DNA of 64,000 bases from Lysobacter avium (lineage in GTDB: Bacteria; Pseudomonadota; Gammaproteobacteria; Xanthomonadales; Xanthomonadaceae), in NCBI RefSeq assembly GCF_015209745.1, contig NZ_CP063657.1:1488001-1552000 (forward strand). Reading direction: 5' to 3'. Below are positions 56,164 to 64,000 of the stretch, piece after piece. Position numbers and translations under genes: made by a program. Positions within the stretch are counted from its first letter, which is position 1. Every line of letters starts with the position of its first letter. The notes beneath the pieces are model-generated. The model made no database searches. It was not told the origin of the DNA and saw only the letters and a program-made list of their open reading frames with translations.

Positions 56164-57867
56164 CTACTCCGCGTCCGGCTTGAGCGGCACCAGCCGCAGG
56201 TCGTGGAAGTCGAAGCTGAAGTCGGTCAGCGGCGAGATCGCCTGCATGCGCGCCTCGCGCACCGCCCCGTCGGGCTCAAGCGCGAACGTCAGGAAGGCGT
56301 CGGCGTTGAGCCAGCGCTCGTCCCAGCGCACCACGAAGGTGTCGTGCTGCCAGTGGCTGAGCGTGCCGACCAGGTCGGGCGTCTTGTCGAAGCGGATCCG
56401 CAGCTTCTCGCCGCTTCGTTCGATGATGATGTCGCCATACCAGGGGTCGCGGTAGGTGGCCGCGTAGCCACTCAGCGGCAGAGACGGAATGGAGCGCAGG
56501 TCGCGCTTGGCGATATGCTCCTGCCAGGACTTGTCGGCCTTTTCCTGCGCACTGCCGCGCGCCGACAGATAGGCGCTGGTCCAGTCGGTACGCGACCCGC
56601 CCAGGTACGCATCCAGTACGCGCATCGTCGCCGCCTGGAACGCCCCGCCCTGCTCGGCGCTGGTCAGCACGATGATGCCCAGATCGTGTTCGGGCACCAG
56701 GGTGATGCGGGAGACGAAACCCGGCCAGCCACCGGTGTGCCAGACCAGCTTGCTGCCGCGGTAGTCCGACAGCGACCAGCCTTCGCCGTAGCCGGCGTAG
56801 TTGGGAGTGGCGGCGGCCAGCGCCGGCACCGACGGCTTTGGTACCGGGATCGGGGTGATCATCGACCACATCTCGCGCTGGCGCTTCTCGCTGAACAGGC
56901 GCCGGGCACTGTCGCCTTCGCCGGAAATCACCCCGCCATCGAGCTGCACACGTACCCAGTGGGTCAGGTCGTGGACGCTGGAATAGATGCCGCCGGCGCC
57001 GGAGACATTGCCCCAGCTCACGCGCGGCGCCGCCACCAGCCTGGTGAAATCGGCCTGCGCGTAGCCCGTCGCGACGTTGTCGCTTGGCTGCAGGTAGTCG
57101 CTGTTGAAGCGGGTGTCGTCCATGCCCAGCGGACGGAAGATCCGGCTCTGCAGGAACTCCCGGAATGGCTGGCCGCTGGCCGACTCGACCACCAGCTGGG
57201 CGACGCCGAACAGGATGTTGTCGTAGGCGTAGCGGTCGCGGAAGCCGCCCTTGAGCGGGACATCCTTCAGCCGGCGCGCCACTTCCTCGGTGGTGTATCT
57301 GGAGCCCGGCCAGTACAGCAGGTCCCCCGCGCCCAGGCCGAGCCCGCTGCGGTGGGCGAGCAGGTCGCGGATGCGCATCTCGCCGGTGACGTAGGCGTCC
57401 GACATGCGGAACCACGGCAGGTGGTCGACCACGCGGTCGTCCATTTTCAGCTTGCCCTCGTCGGCCAGCATCGACAGCGAGGCGGCGGTGAACGCCTTCG
57501 TATTGGAGGCGATGGCGAACAGGGTGTGCTCGTCCACCGGGACCTTGCTGTCCAGATCGCGCGTGCCGTAGCCGCGTTCCAATACGACGCGCCCGTCCTT
57601 GACGATCGCCACCGCCATCGCCGGCACCTCGAAGCGCTCGCGGATGTCCTCGATGTAGGCATCGAAGTCGGCGAGCTGGGCGGGCAATCCCGCCGGTGCG
57701 TCGACGAAAACAGCGAGGTCGGGGCGCGCCTTAGCTTCGGGTGCCGTCGTCTCCGTCGCGACATCCTGCGCGTGTGCGGCGGGGACCAGCGCAAGTGCAG
57801 CGGTCAGCGCGACGGCAAGGGCGAGGCATTTTCCGGTACCAAGCCGGCTGCGGTTGGTGATAGGCAT
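56164..57867 (-). CDS. Serine hydrolase of the class C beta-lactamase / penicillin-binding fold
   Basis: The 567-residue exported protein (signal peptide ending AAHAQ near residue 34) has the serine beta-lactamase-like fold: nucleophile S121 with K124 (SNTK), the YAYDN tyrosine motif near 217, and a C-terminal DUF3471-like domain after about 460. Such proteins include D-aminopeptidases, esterases and PBP4*-type enzymes; classical beta-lactamase activity is unlikely but untested. The ATG at 57867 begins the signal peptide. Confidence 0.85.
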   Translation of the reverse strand: MPITNRSRLGTGKCLALAVALTAALALVPAAHAQDVATETTAPEAKARPDLAVFVDAPAGLPAQLADFDAYIEDIRERFEVPAMAVAIVKDGRVVLERGYGTRDLDSKVPVDEHTLFAIASNTKAFTAASLSMLADEGKLKMDDRVVDHLPWFRMSDAYVTGEMRIRDLLAHRSGLGLGAGDLLYWPGSRYTTEEVARRLKDVPLKGGFRDRYAYDNILFGVAQLVVESASGQPFREFLQSRIFRPLGMDDTRFNSDYLQPSDNVATGYAQADFTRLVAAPRVSWGNVSGAGGIYSSVHDLTHWVRVQLDGGVISGEGDSARRLFSEKRQREMWSMITPIPVPKPSVPALAAATPNYAGYGEGWSLSDYRGSKLVWHTGGWPGFVSRITLVPEHDLGIIVLTSAEQGGAFQAATMRVLDAYLGGSRTDWTSAYLSARGSAQEKADKSWQEHIAKRDLRSIPSLPLSGYAATYRDPWYGDIIIERSGEKLRIRFDKTPDLVGTLSHWQHDTFVVRWDERWLNADAFLTFALEPDGAVREARMQAISPLTDFSFDFHDLRLVPLKPDAE

Positions 57868-57956
57868 CTGTGTCCGTGTCCCCTCAAATCCGAAGGGCTG
57901 AAGATACCCCAGCACGGCATAATGCAGCGCCCCGCTGCGCCGCCCGGAGCCGTTTC

Positions 57957-59210
57957 ATGTCAGACCCCACCGCCCTGCCCGGCGTGGCCGTCATCGGCGG
58001 GGGCCCGGCCGGCCTGATGGCCGCCGAAACCGCCCGCGCGGCAGGCATCGAGGTCGACCTCTACGAGGCCAAGGGCTCGGTCGGGCGCAAGTTCCTGATT
58101 GCCGGCAAGGGCGGCTTGAACCTCACCCACGGCGAGGACCGCCCGGGGTTCGACCGGCGATACCGGGAGCGCAGCGAGGCGGTCGGCGCGTGGCTGGACG
58201 ACTTCGATGCCGCTGCGTTGCGCGAGTGGGCGCGCGGCTTGGGAGTGGAGACCTACGTCGGCAGTTCCGGCCGGGTCTTCCCGCTGGATCGCAAGGCGGC
58301 GCCGCTGCTGCGCGGCTGGGTGCGGCGGCTGCGCGATCAGGGCGTGAGTTTCCATGTGCAGCACCGTTGGGAGGGCTGGGACAGTGACGGCGCGCTCCGA
58401 TTCTCGACGCCTACGGGCGAACTAGCGGCGCGTCATCGCGCCATTGTGCTTGCCCTGGGCGGCGCCAGCTGGCCCCAGCTCGGCTCGGACGGCGCCTGGC
58501 AACCCTGGCTGGCTGCGCGCGGCGTGGACACGGCGCCTCTGGTCCCCGCCAACTGCGGTTTCGACATCGACTGGAGCGCGCACTTCGTCCAGCGCCATGC
58601 CGGCGCACCGCTGAAGCCGGTCATCGCACACTGGCGCGAGGACGGCGCGGACCATGCGCTGCAGGGCGAGTGCGTGGTGACCGCCAACGGCATCGAAGGC
58701 AGCCTGGTCTACGCGATCTCCGCCCCGCTGCGCGACGCGATCGCGCACGACGGCCGCGCCATGCTGACGCTGGATCTCGCGCCCGGTCGCGATCTCGACC
58801 GCCTGCGTGCCGACCTCGCCAAACCGCGCAACGGGCGCAGCATGAGCGACCACCTGCGCCGGCAAGCCGGACTCAACGGCGTCAAAACCGCGCTGCTTTA
58901 TGAGGTGCTGGGCAAGAACGGACTGGCTGATGCGGACCGGGTCGCCCGCACGATCAAACGCCTGCCCTTGACACTGCTGCGTCCGCGCCCCGTCTACGAG
59001 GTGATCAGCAGCGCCGGCGGCGTCCGGCTGGAGGCGATGAACGAGGCCCTCATGCTCAACGCCCTGCCCGGCGTGTTCTGCGCCGGCGAGATGCTGGACT
59101 GGGAGGCGCCGACCGGCGGCTACCTGCTCAACGCCAGCTTCGCCAGCGGTCGCCGCGCCGGGTTGGGCGCGGTGGACTGGCTGGCGCGCTCCACCGACAT
59201 CCGGGGCTGA
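57957..59210 (+). CDS. TIGR03862-type flavoprotein, HI0933 family
   Basis: The 417-residue FAD protein has GGGPAGLMAAETARA at the N-terminus, GRKFLIAGKGGLNLTH and the C-terminal GEMLDWEAPTGGYLLNASFASG motif. It belongs to the HI0933-like oxidoreductases but is clearly distinct from the 47928-49181 copy. GGAG lies 8 bases before the ATG. Substrate is unknown. It is convergent with the copper ATPase gene and divergent from the serine hydrolase. Confidence 0.88.
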   Translation: MSDPTALPGVAVIGGGPAGLMAAETARAAGIEVDLYEAKGSVGRKFLIAGKGGLNLTHGEDRPGFDRRYRERSEAVGAWLDDFDAAALREWARGLGVETYVGSSGRVFPLDRKAAPLLRGWVRRLRDQGVSFHVQHRWEGWDSDGALRFSTPTGELAARHRAIVLALGGASWPQLGSDGAWQPWLAARGVDTAPLVPANCGFDIDWSAHFVQRHAGAPLKPVIAHWREDGADHALQGECVVTANGIEGSLVYAISAPLRDAIAHDGRAMLTLDLAPGRDLDRLRADLAKPRNGRSMSDHLRRQAGLNGVKTALLYEVLGKNGLADADRVARTIKRLPLTLLRPRPVYEVISSAGGVRLEAMNEALMLNALPGVFCAGEMLDWEAPTGGYLLNASFASGRRAGLGAVDWLARSTDIRG

Positions 59211-59226
59211 GCGCTCGCAGCGAGCG

Positions 59227-61638
59227 TCACTCCGTTGCGGGCTGACTCGCCGACTGCGGTTTCCAGCGTCGCAGCAGCAGCGTATTGGAAACCACGCTGA
59301 CGCTGGAGAAGGCCATGGCGGCGCCGGCGACCACCGGATCGAGCAATCCAGCGGCAGCCAGCGGAATGCCGATCACGTTGTAGATGAACGCCCAGAACAG
59401 GTTCTGCCGGATCTTGGCGCTGGTGCGGCGGGAGATGGCGATCGCGTCCGATACCAGACGCGGATCGGAACGCATCAGGGTGATCCCCGCCGCGTGCATC
59501 GCGACGTCACTGCCACCGCCCATCGCGATGCCCACATCTGCGGCTGTCAGTGCGGGCGCATCGTTGATGCCGTCGCCGACCATCGCCACCGGCCCCGCGG
59601 CTTTCAGGTCATTCACCGCCTCGGCCTTGTCACCGGGCAGCACCTCGGCGCGTACATCGTCGATGCCGAGCGCATCGGCCACGGCCCGAGCCGCACCGAG
59701 GTTGTCCCCCGAAATCATCGCCGTGCGCAGGCCTTGCGCGTGCAGGGTCCGGATGGCGTCGCGGGCCTCGGGTCGCGGCTCGTCGCGGAACGCGAGCAGG
59801 CCCAGCAAACGCACCCTGTCGGGCAGACGCTCGGCCAACCACGAGACGCTGTGACCGTGCGCGGCCAATTCCCCGCCCTGCGATTCCATGGAAGTGAGAT
59901 CGACCCCGCTTTCCTGCATCAGCCGCGAGCTTCCGAGCAGCAGGTCGCGACCCTCGACCTCGCCGTCCAGCCCGCGGCCTGCCAGGGCCCGCACGTTGGC
60001 AGCGCGTGGAACGTCGATATCACTGGCGGCCTGCAGCACCGCGCTGGCCAGGGGATGCTCGCTGCCGGCCTGCAACGCAGCCGCCAGGCGCAGCACCGCC
60101 GCGTCATCGCCGTCCGCGCCGATGTGCTGCGCCAGCGTTGGTCGGCCAACGGTCAGGGTGCCGGTCTTGTCGAAGGCGATGATCTTCAGCGAGCGGGCGG
60201 TCTCCAGCACCTCGGCGTCCTTGATCAGGATGCCCGCGCGCGCCGCGACGCCGGTCCCGGCCATGATCGCGGTCGGTGTCGCCAGTCCCAGCGCGCAGGG
60301 ACAGGCAATCACCAGCACCGCGACCGCGTTGAGGATCGCCACGTTCCAGTCGCCCCCAATCAACCCCCAGCCGAGCAGCGTCAGCACTCCGATCCCCACC
60401 ACCACGGGCACGAACACCGCGCTGACCTTGTCGACCATGCGCTGGATCGGCGCCTTCTTCGCCTGCGCGTCCTCGACCAGGCGGATGATCCGCGCCAGCG
60501 CGGTTTCAGCGCCGATCGCGACCGTGCGCAGGCGCAGGCGGCCTTCGCCGTTGACCGCACCGCCGGTGACGCGATCACCCGGCTCCTTGGCCACCGGCAG
60601 CGACTCACCGGTAATCAGCGACTCATCGGCGTGGCTGCGGCCCTCGATGATCTGCGCATCCACCGGAATGCGCTCGCCCGGCAGCACCACCACCTCGTCA
60701 TCGACCCGCACCTCTTCCAGCGGCAGCTCGCGCTCCACGCCATCGCGCACCACGCGCGCCGTGTCGGGACGCAAGGCCTGCAGCGCGCGGATCGCCTCTG
60801 TGGTCTGTCGTTTGGCCCGCGCCTCCAGCCACTTGCCGAGCAGGACCAGGGTGATCACGACCGCGGAGGCCTCGAAGTACAGGTGCGCGCCGCCCGGCCC
60901 GGCATCCGCAAACAGGTGGTACACGCTCAATCCGTAGCCCGCACTGGTGCCCAGCGCCACCAGCAGGTCCATATTGCCGGCGCCGGCCTTCAGCGCGCCC
61001 CACCCGGCGCGGTAAAAACGCGCGCCGAGCCAGAACTGCACCGGCGTGGCCAGCGCGAACTGCACCCAGCCCGGCAGCATCCAGTCGCGGCCGAACGGCA
61101 TCGCCAGCATCGGCAGCATCAGTGGCGCCGACAAGGCGATGGCGATCAGCAGGTGGCGCAATTCACGCGAGTGGCGGCTGTCGCGTGGCGGGCGCCCGGT
61201 GGTACCCGGGCCCCCGTCGGTGGCCGCACCGGTCGCGGGGATACTCGCCCCGTATCCGGCGCCCTTCACCGCATCGACCAGCGCCGAAGCGTCAGATCCC
61301 GCAAGCATGCGCACGCGGGCCTGCTCGGTCGCCAGGTTGACGTTGACCTCCAGCACGCCGGGAACCGCGGCCAGCGCCTTCTCGACCCGCCCCGAACACG
61401 ACCCACAGGTCATGCCCTCAATCGCAAGGTCGATCGACTCGTCGCGGACCGCGTAGCCGCCCGCTGTCACCGCATCGACCAGGGTTGACAGCGAGACATC
61501 GTCGCCGGCGTCCACCTCGGCCATTTCGGTGGCGAGGTTCACGCTGACTGCGCGCACCCCGGCAACCTTCGACAAGGCCGTCTCGACCCGGCCCACGCAG
61601 GACGCGCAGGACATTCCTTCCACACCCAGCCGCAACAC
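59227..61638 (-). CDS. copA: Cu+-exporting P1B-type ATPase
   Basis: The protein of about 803 residues starts with two heavy-metal-associated domains (GMSCASC with C11 and C14; GMTCGSC with C78 and C81). Eight transmembrane helices follow, with the [10 protein letters not shown] metal site, phosphorylation motif DKTGTLT, HP motif SEHPLA and [10 protein letters not shown] hinge. The YN (FIYNVIGIP) and MxxSS (AMAFSSVSV) motifs in the last helices mark Cu+ specificity. The start is a GTG at 61638 after GGAGA; upstream in-frame codons are not family-like. It exports Cu+ to the periplasm, relevant beside a copper nitrite reductase. Confidence 0.92.
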   Translation of the reverse strand: MLRLGVEGMSCASCVGRVETALSKVAGVRAVSVNLATEMAEVDAGDDVSLSTLVDAVTAGGYAVRDESIDLAIEGMTCGSCSGRVEKALAAVPGVLEVNVNLATEQARVRMLAGSDASALVDAVKGAGYGASIPATGAATDGGPGTTGRPPRDSRHSRELRHLLIAIALSAPLMLPMLAMPFGRDWMLPGWVQFALATPVQFWLGARFYRAGWGALKAGAGNMDLLVALGTSAGYGLSVYHLFADAGPGGAHLYFEASAVVITLVLLGKWLEARAKRQTTEAIRALQALRPDTARVVRDGVERELPLEEVRVDDEVVVLPGERIPVDAQIIEGRSHADESLITGESLPVAKEPGDRVTGGAVNGEGRLRLRTVAIGAETALARIIRLVEDAQAKKAPIQRMVDKVSAVFVPVVVGIGVLTLLGWGLIGGDWNVAILNAVAVLVIACPCALGLATPTAIMAGTGVAARAGILIKDAEVLETARSLKIIAFDKTGTLTVGRPTLAQHIGADGDDAAVLRLAAALQAGSEHPLASAVLQAASDIDVPRAANVRALAGRGLDGEVEGRDLLLGSSRLMQESGVDLTSMESQGGELAAHGHSVSWLAERLPDRVRLLGLLAFRDEPRPEARDAIRTLHAQGLRTAMISGDNLGAARAVADALGIDDVRAEVLPGDKAEAVNDLKAAGPVAMVGDGINDAPALTAADVGIAMGGGSDVAMHAAGITLMRSDPRLVSDAIAISRRTSAKIRQNLFWAFIYNVIGIPLAAAGLLDPVVAGAAMAFSSVSVVSNTLLLRRWKPQSASQPATE

Positions 61639-61726
61639 AGTCGTGATTTCTCCGCTTGAGCGAGCCCTTTTCGCCAGACTCCCAGCACCCGATATGGGGA
61701 CGATGGCGCCGGTTGCCACGTCGCGC

Positions 61727-62488
61727 TCAAGCAGCCGGCTGGAGTGGATCCCCGTCCACGAGTGGCTGCAGCGACGGATCCAGCGCCACCCGCTCATCGA
61801 AGACGAAGCAGCGGCCTTCATAACCGGCGCCGCCCACCTGCTCGAAATAGCCGAGGATGCCGCCGTCCAGCTGGAGGACGTTGTCCATGCCGTCCGCCCG
61901 CAGCGTCAGCGCGGCTTTCTCGCAGCGGATGCCGCCGGTGCAGAAGCTCACCACCGTCGCACCGGCAAGCGCCTCGCGGTGCGGCGCCAGCGCCGCCACC
62001 AGATCGGTGAAGTTGTCGATCGGCAGGGTCAGCGCGTCGCGGAAGCTGCCGTAGGCGACTTCCTCGCGATTGCGCGTGTCAAGCAGCACCAGCGGGCGAC
62101 CATCGTCATCGACGCCGCACTCGATCCAGCGCGCCAGATCCACCGGCGCCACCGTCGGGGCTCGCGGATGGTCGAGCGGCGCCCCATCGGCCCGCCGCCA
62201 GGCGATGATTTCCGGCTTGACCTTCACCTTCAGCCGGGCAAACGGCTGGTCGTGGCTGCGGCTGGTCTTGACCGGCATGCCCGCAAAGCGCGGATCGTCC
62301 CGCAGAGGCGACAGGAAGGCGTCGATGCCTTCCTGCGCGCCGGCCAGGAAGATATTGAGACCTTCCGGCGCCACCAGCACGGTACCGCGCAGGCCAGCCT
62401 CGACCGCACGGCTGTGCAGACGCTCGGCGATCGCGTCAGGGTCGGCGATGTGGGTGAAGTGGTAGGCGGCGATATTGATGACCTTCAT
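61727..62488 (-). CDS. trhO: tRNA uridine(34) hydroxylase TrhO (rhodanese-type)
   Basis: The 253-residue protein matches TrhO/YceA: an N-terminal acylphosphatase-like domain ([18 protein letters not shown]) and a rhodanese domain with the active cysteine C183 in [12 protein letters not shown]. It makes 5-hydroxyuridine at position 34 of some tRNAs in an oxygen-dependent way. It is followed 88 bases later by the copper ATPase gene on the same strand. Confidence 0.93.
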   Translation of the reverse strand: MKVINIAAYHFTHIADPDAIAERLHSRAVEAGLRGTVLVAPEGLNIFLAGAQEGIDAFLSPLRDDPRFAGMPVKTSRSHDQPFARLKVKVKPEIIAWRRADGAPLDHPRAPTVAPVDLARWIECGVDDDGRPLVLLDTRNREEVAYGSFRDALTLPIDNFTDLVAALAPHREALAGATVVSFCTGGIRCEKAALTLRADGMDNVLQLDGGILGYFEQVGGAGYEGRCFVFDERVALDPSLQPLVDGDPLQPAA

Positions 62489-62662
62489 CCGCCGATTTTA
62501 CCGGTGCGACTGGCTGTGTGCCGGCCGCCGCGGGCGGCGCGGAGGGAACTTCGGCGGCCGCCCCGGCGTCCAAGGCCCGTTGTCACCCGGTCAACATGCA
62601 ATGGACTATTGTTGCCTGTGACCCGGCGACAACGCCGACCCCACCGACGGAGATACGTCTGA

Positions 62663-63058
62663 ATGAAGATCCAGCTCAACACCGACAGAAACATCCAGGG
62701 CGACGAATCGGTCGCGGCCCACGTCGACAAGGTCGTCAACAACGTGCTGTCGCGCTTCGCCAGCCAGATCACCCGGATCGAGGTGCACCTGAGCGACCTG
62801 AACGCGGACAAGTCCGGCCAGAATGACAAGCGCTGCCTGATGGAAGCGCGCCTGGCGTCTCGCGACCCGGTCGCCGTCACCGCCGAGGCCGCCACCGTGC
62901 AGGAGTCGATCAACGGCGCCGCGCAGAAGCTCAAGAGCAAGCTGGAGAGCTCGCTGGGCAAGCTGGCCGCCGATGAGCGCAAGCCGCACCACGTCGCGCC
63001 CGGCGCGGATGCGCCGGTGCTGGACCAGGCCATCAAGGACATCGCCGACGCTTCCTGA
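62663..63058 (+). CDS. hpf: HPF/RaiA family ribosome hibernation factor
   Basis: The 131-residue protein has the short HPF/RaiA domain (MKIQLNTDRNIQGDESVAAHV, ITRIEVHLSDLN, MEARLASRDPVAVTAEA) that occupies the ribosomal tRNA sites during stasis. It lacks the long C-terminal domain of dimerising HPFs. The gene is not in the usual rpoN cluster here, suggesting a second HPF-like copy. GGAGA lies 11 bases before the ATG. Confidence 0.85.
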   Translation: MKIQLNTDRNIQGDESVAAHVDKVVNNVLSRFASQITRIEVHLSDLNADKSGQNDKRCLMEARLASRDPVAVTAEAATVQESINGAAQKLKSKLESSLGKLAADERKPHHVAPGADAPVLDQAIKDIADAS

Positions 63059-63097
63059 CACGAGCCGCGCCGCCTGCAACGGGCGGCAGCACGAACG

Positions 63098-63122
63098 CGA
63101 CCCGGCCTTTATGGCCGGGTCG
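63098..63122 (+). terminator. Strong hairpin between hpf and the pseudouridine synthase gene
   Basis: CGACCCGGCC, loop TTTAT and GGCCGGGTCG form a perfect ten-base-pair stem 40 bases after the hpf stop. No T-tract follows, so termination would be partial or need other factors. It could also be a processing signal. Confidence 0.45.
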
Positions 63123-63156
63123 ATCTACACTGGTCGGCCGTACCCAGGTGCCGCCG

Positions 63157-63885
63157 ATGTCCGATCACCCCGCCCCATCCCCTGAGCGACTCTCCCGCAA
63201 GGTATCCGACCTGGCGGCGTGCTCGCGCGCGCAGGCCGAACAGTACATCGAAGGGGGCTGGGTCAAGGTCGACGGCGAAGTGGTCGAGTCGCCGCAATTC
63301 ATGGTCGATGCGCAGTGCGTGGAGCTCGACCCGGACGCGCGCCTGGAAGCCAGCGAACCGGCGACCATGTTGCTGCACAAGCCGGCCGCCCTGGCCTTTC
63401 CCGATTCGGCGTCGTTGATCACCGAGGCGAACCGCATCGAAGGCGACGAGCGTCGCGGCATCCGCACGCTGCAGCGCCATTTTTCCCACCTGCAACCGCT
63501 GATGCCGCTGGATGACGATGCCAGCGGGCTGGTCGTGGTCAGCCAAGACCCCCGCACCGCCCGGCGCCTGAAAGAGGACGGGGCGAAACTGGAGCAGGAG
63601 TACCTGGTCGAGATCGACGGCCAGGCAGGTCCCTACACCTTGAGCCGTCTTGCGCGCGGACTGAGCTACGAAGGTCGCACGCTACCGACGTGCAAGGTCA
63701 GCTGGCAGAACGAGATCCGCCTGCGCTTTGCGATCAAGGATGTCCGGCCCGGCCAGTTGCGCGACATGTGCGCGCAGGTGGGACTGCGGGTGGTGGCAAT
63801 CCGGCGCCTGCGCATTGGCCGTATGGGCCTGAACAAGATGCCCGTCGGACAGTGGCGCTACATGCCGGCCAGCGAACGGTTCTAG
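63157..63885 (+). CDS. RsuA/RluF-family pseudouridine synthase, divergent
   Basis: The 242-residue protein has an S4-type N-terminus (KVSDLAACSRAQAEQYIEGGWVKVDG) and the family catalytic domain with D119 in PLDDDASGL. The usual arginine two residues before the aspartate (GRLD in RluF) is a proline here. The late IRRLRIGRM segment is typical of the group. The ATG at 63157 has AGGTG as ribosome site; the GTG at 63148 would add three residues. It modifies rRNA or tRNA uridines; the target is unknown. The 115 bases after its stop to the window end hold nothing recognisable. Confidence 0.85.
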   Translation: MSDHPAPSPERLSRKVSDLAACSRAQAEQYIEGGWVKVDGEVVESPQFMVDAQCVELDPDARLEASEPATMLLHKPAALAFPDSASLITEANRIEGDERRGIRTLQRHFSHLQPLMPLDDDASGLVVVSQDPRTARRLKEDGAKLEQEYLVEIDGQAGPYTLSRLARGLSYEGRTLPTCKVSWQNEIRLRFAIKDVRPGQLRDMCAQVGLRVVAIRRLRIGRMGLNKMPVGQWRYMPASERF

Positions 63886-64000
63886 GCACCGGGAACCATC
63901 CAGCAACGCGTGCGGGTGCGTGGGTGTTGCCGATGCGTGCCAGTACTGCTGTGACCCGAGTGGCTGTGCGAAGCGAGCCTACGCGCGTTACAGCGAACCG

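Noticed and set aside
59494..61488. Long plus-strand open frame of 664 codons
   Set aside because: It is the antisense shadow of copA, with low-complexity composition and no family character.

Overview
The window is 64 kb of GC-rich, densely packed bacterial chromosome. The proteins look gammaproteobacterial, and the mix best fits the Lysobacteraceae/Xanthomonadaceae (Lysobacter or Luteimonas type): a lipoprotein-rich set of DUF proteins, small lysine-rich proteins, a NirK with an extra cupredoxin domain, and genes such as uup, selO, deaD, yaeQ, trhO and rluF. This placement is an inference from protein character, not from a database search. I see no rRNA, tRNA, insertion sequence, prophage, CRISPR array or origin. 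Almost all DNA is coding, and no gap reaches 300 bases.

Layout. 1-9.7 kb: a partial phospholipase D-type lipid synthase, a DUF885 hydrolase lipoprotein, a three-copper-site nitrite reductase (nirK), a His-rich lipoprotein, a succinate:acetate CoA-transferase, the Na+/Ser-Thr symporter SstT, and a split (two-gene) lipoate ligase. Three FNR/DNR-type palindromes lie in front of nirK, the His-rich lipoprotein and the split ligase. They link these three units into a probable low-oxygen or nitric-oxide regulon. 9.8-28.6 kb: mostly housekeeping genes: UbiB-like kinase, hemolysin III, YjdM, a methyltransferase, a PLP lyase with a divergent Lrp regulator, a baeRF-type release-factor homologue, a small HMA-like protein with a CCGGC tail, MscS, Dcp, RluF, and a 66-residue acidic protein behind a near-consensus sigma-54 promoter. 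A TonB receptor, a peptide/H+ symporter and a rhomboid protease then lie on one strand.

28.9-35.4 kb: a complete tripartite RND efflux operon ending in its own TetR-type regulator, with a TetR-like operator over the promoter. 35.5-45.4 kb: a UvrA2 paralogue, Uup, SelO, DeaD, an RluA-type pseudouridine synthase and two small lysine-rich proteins. 45.6-52.3 kb: a DUF4142 lipoprotein, a YeiH exporter, YaeQ, an HI0933 flavoprotein, a PNPOx-like protein, a RIO kinase, an FKBP lipoprotein, and a luciferase-like monooxygenase gene broken by a one-base frameshift near its start. 52.4-56.2 kb: a ferric-iron ABC transporter operon with overlapping genes and a Fur-like box. 56.2-64 kb: a serine hydrolase, a second HI0933-type flavoprotein, a Cu+ P1B-ATPase, TrhO, a hibernation factor and a divergent RsuA/RluF-family pseudouridine synthase.

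The most interesting signals are: the three FNR-type boxes with matching geometry, two of them centred at the same offset from the ATG; the two-gene lipoate ligase placed under one of them; the small acidic gene with a sigma-54 promoter; and the HMA-like protein whose metal-binding cysteines seem to have moved to the C-terminus.
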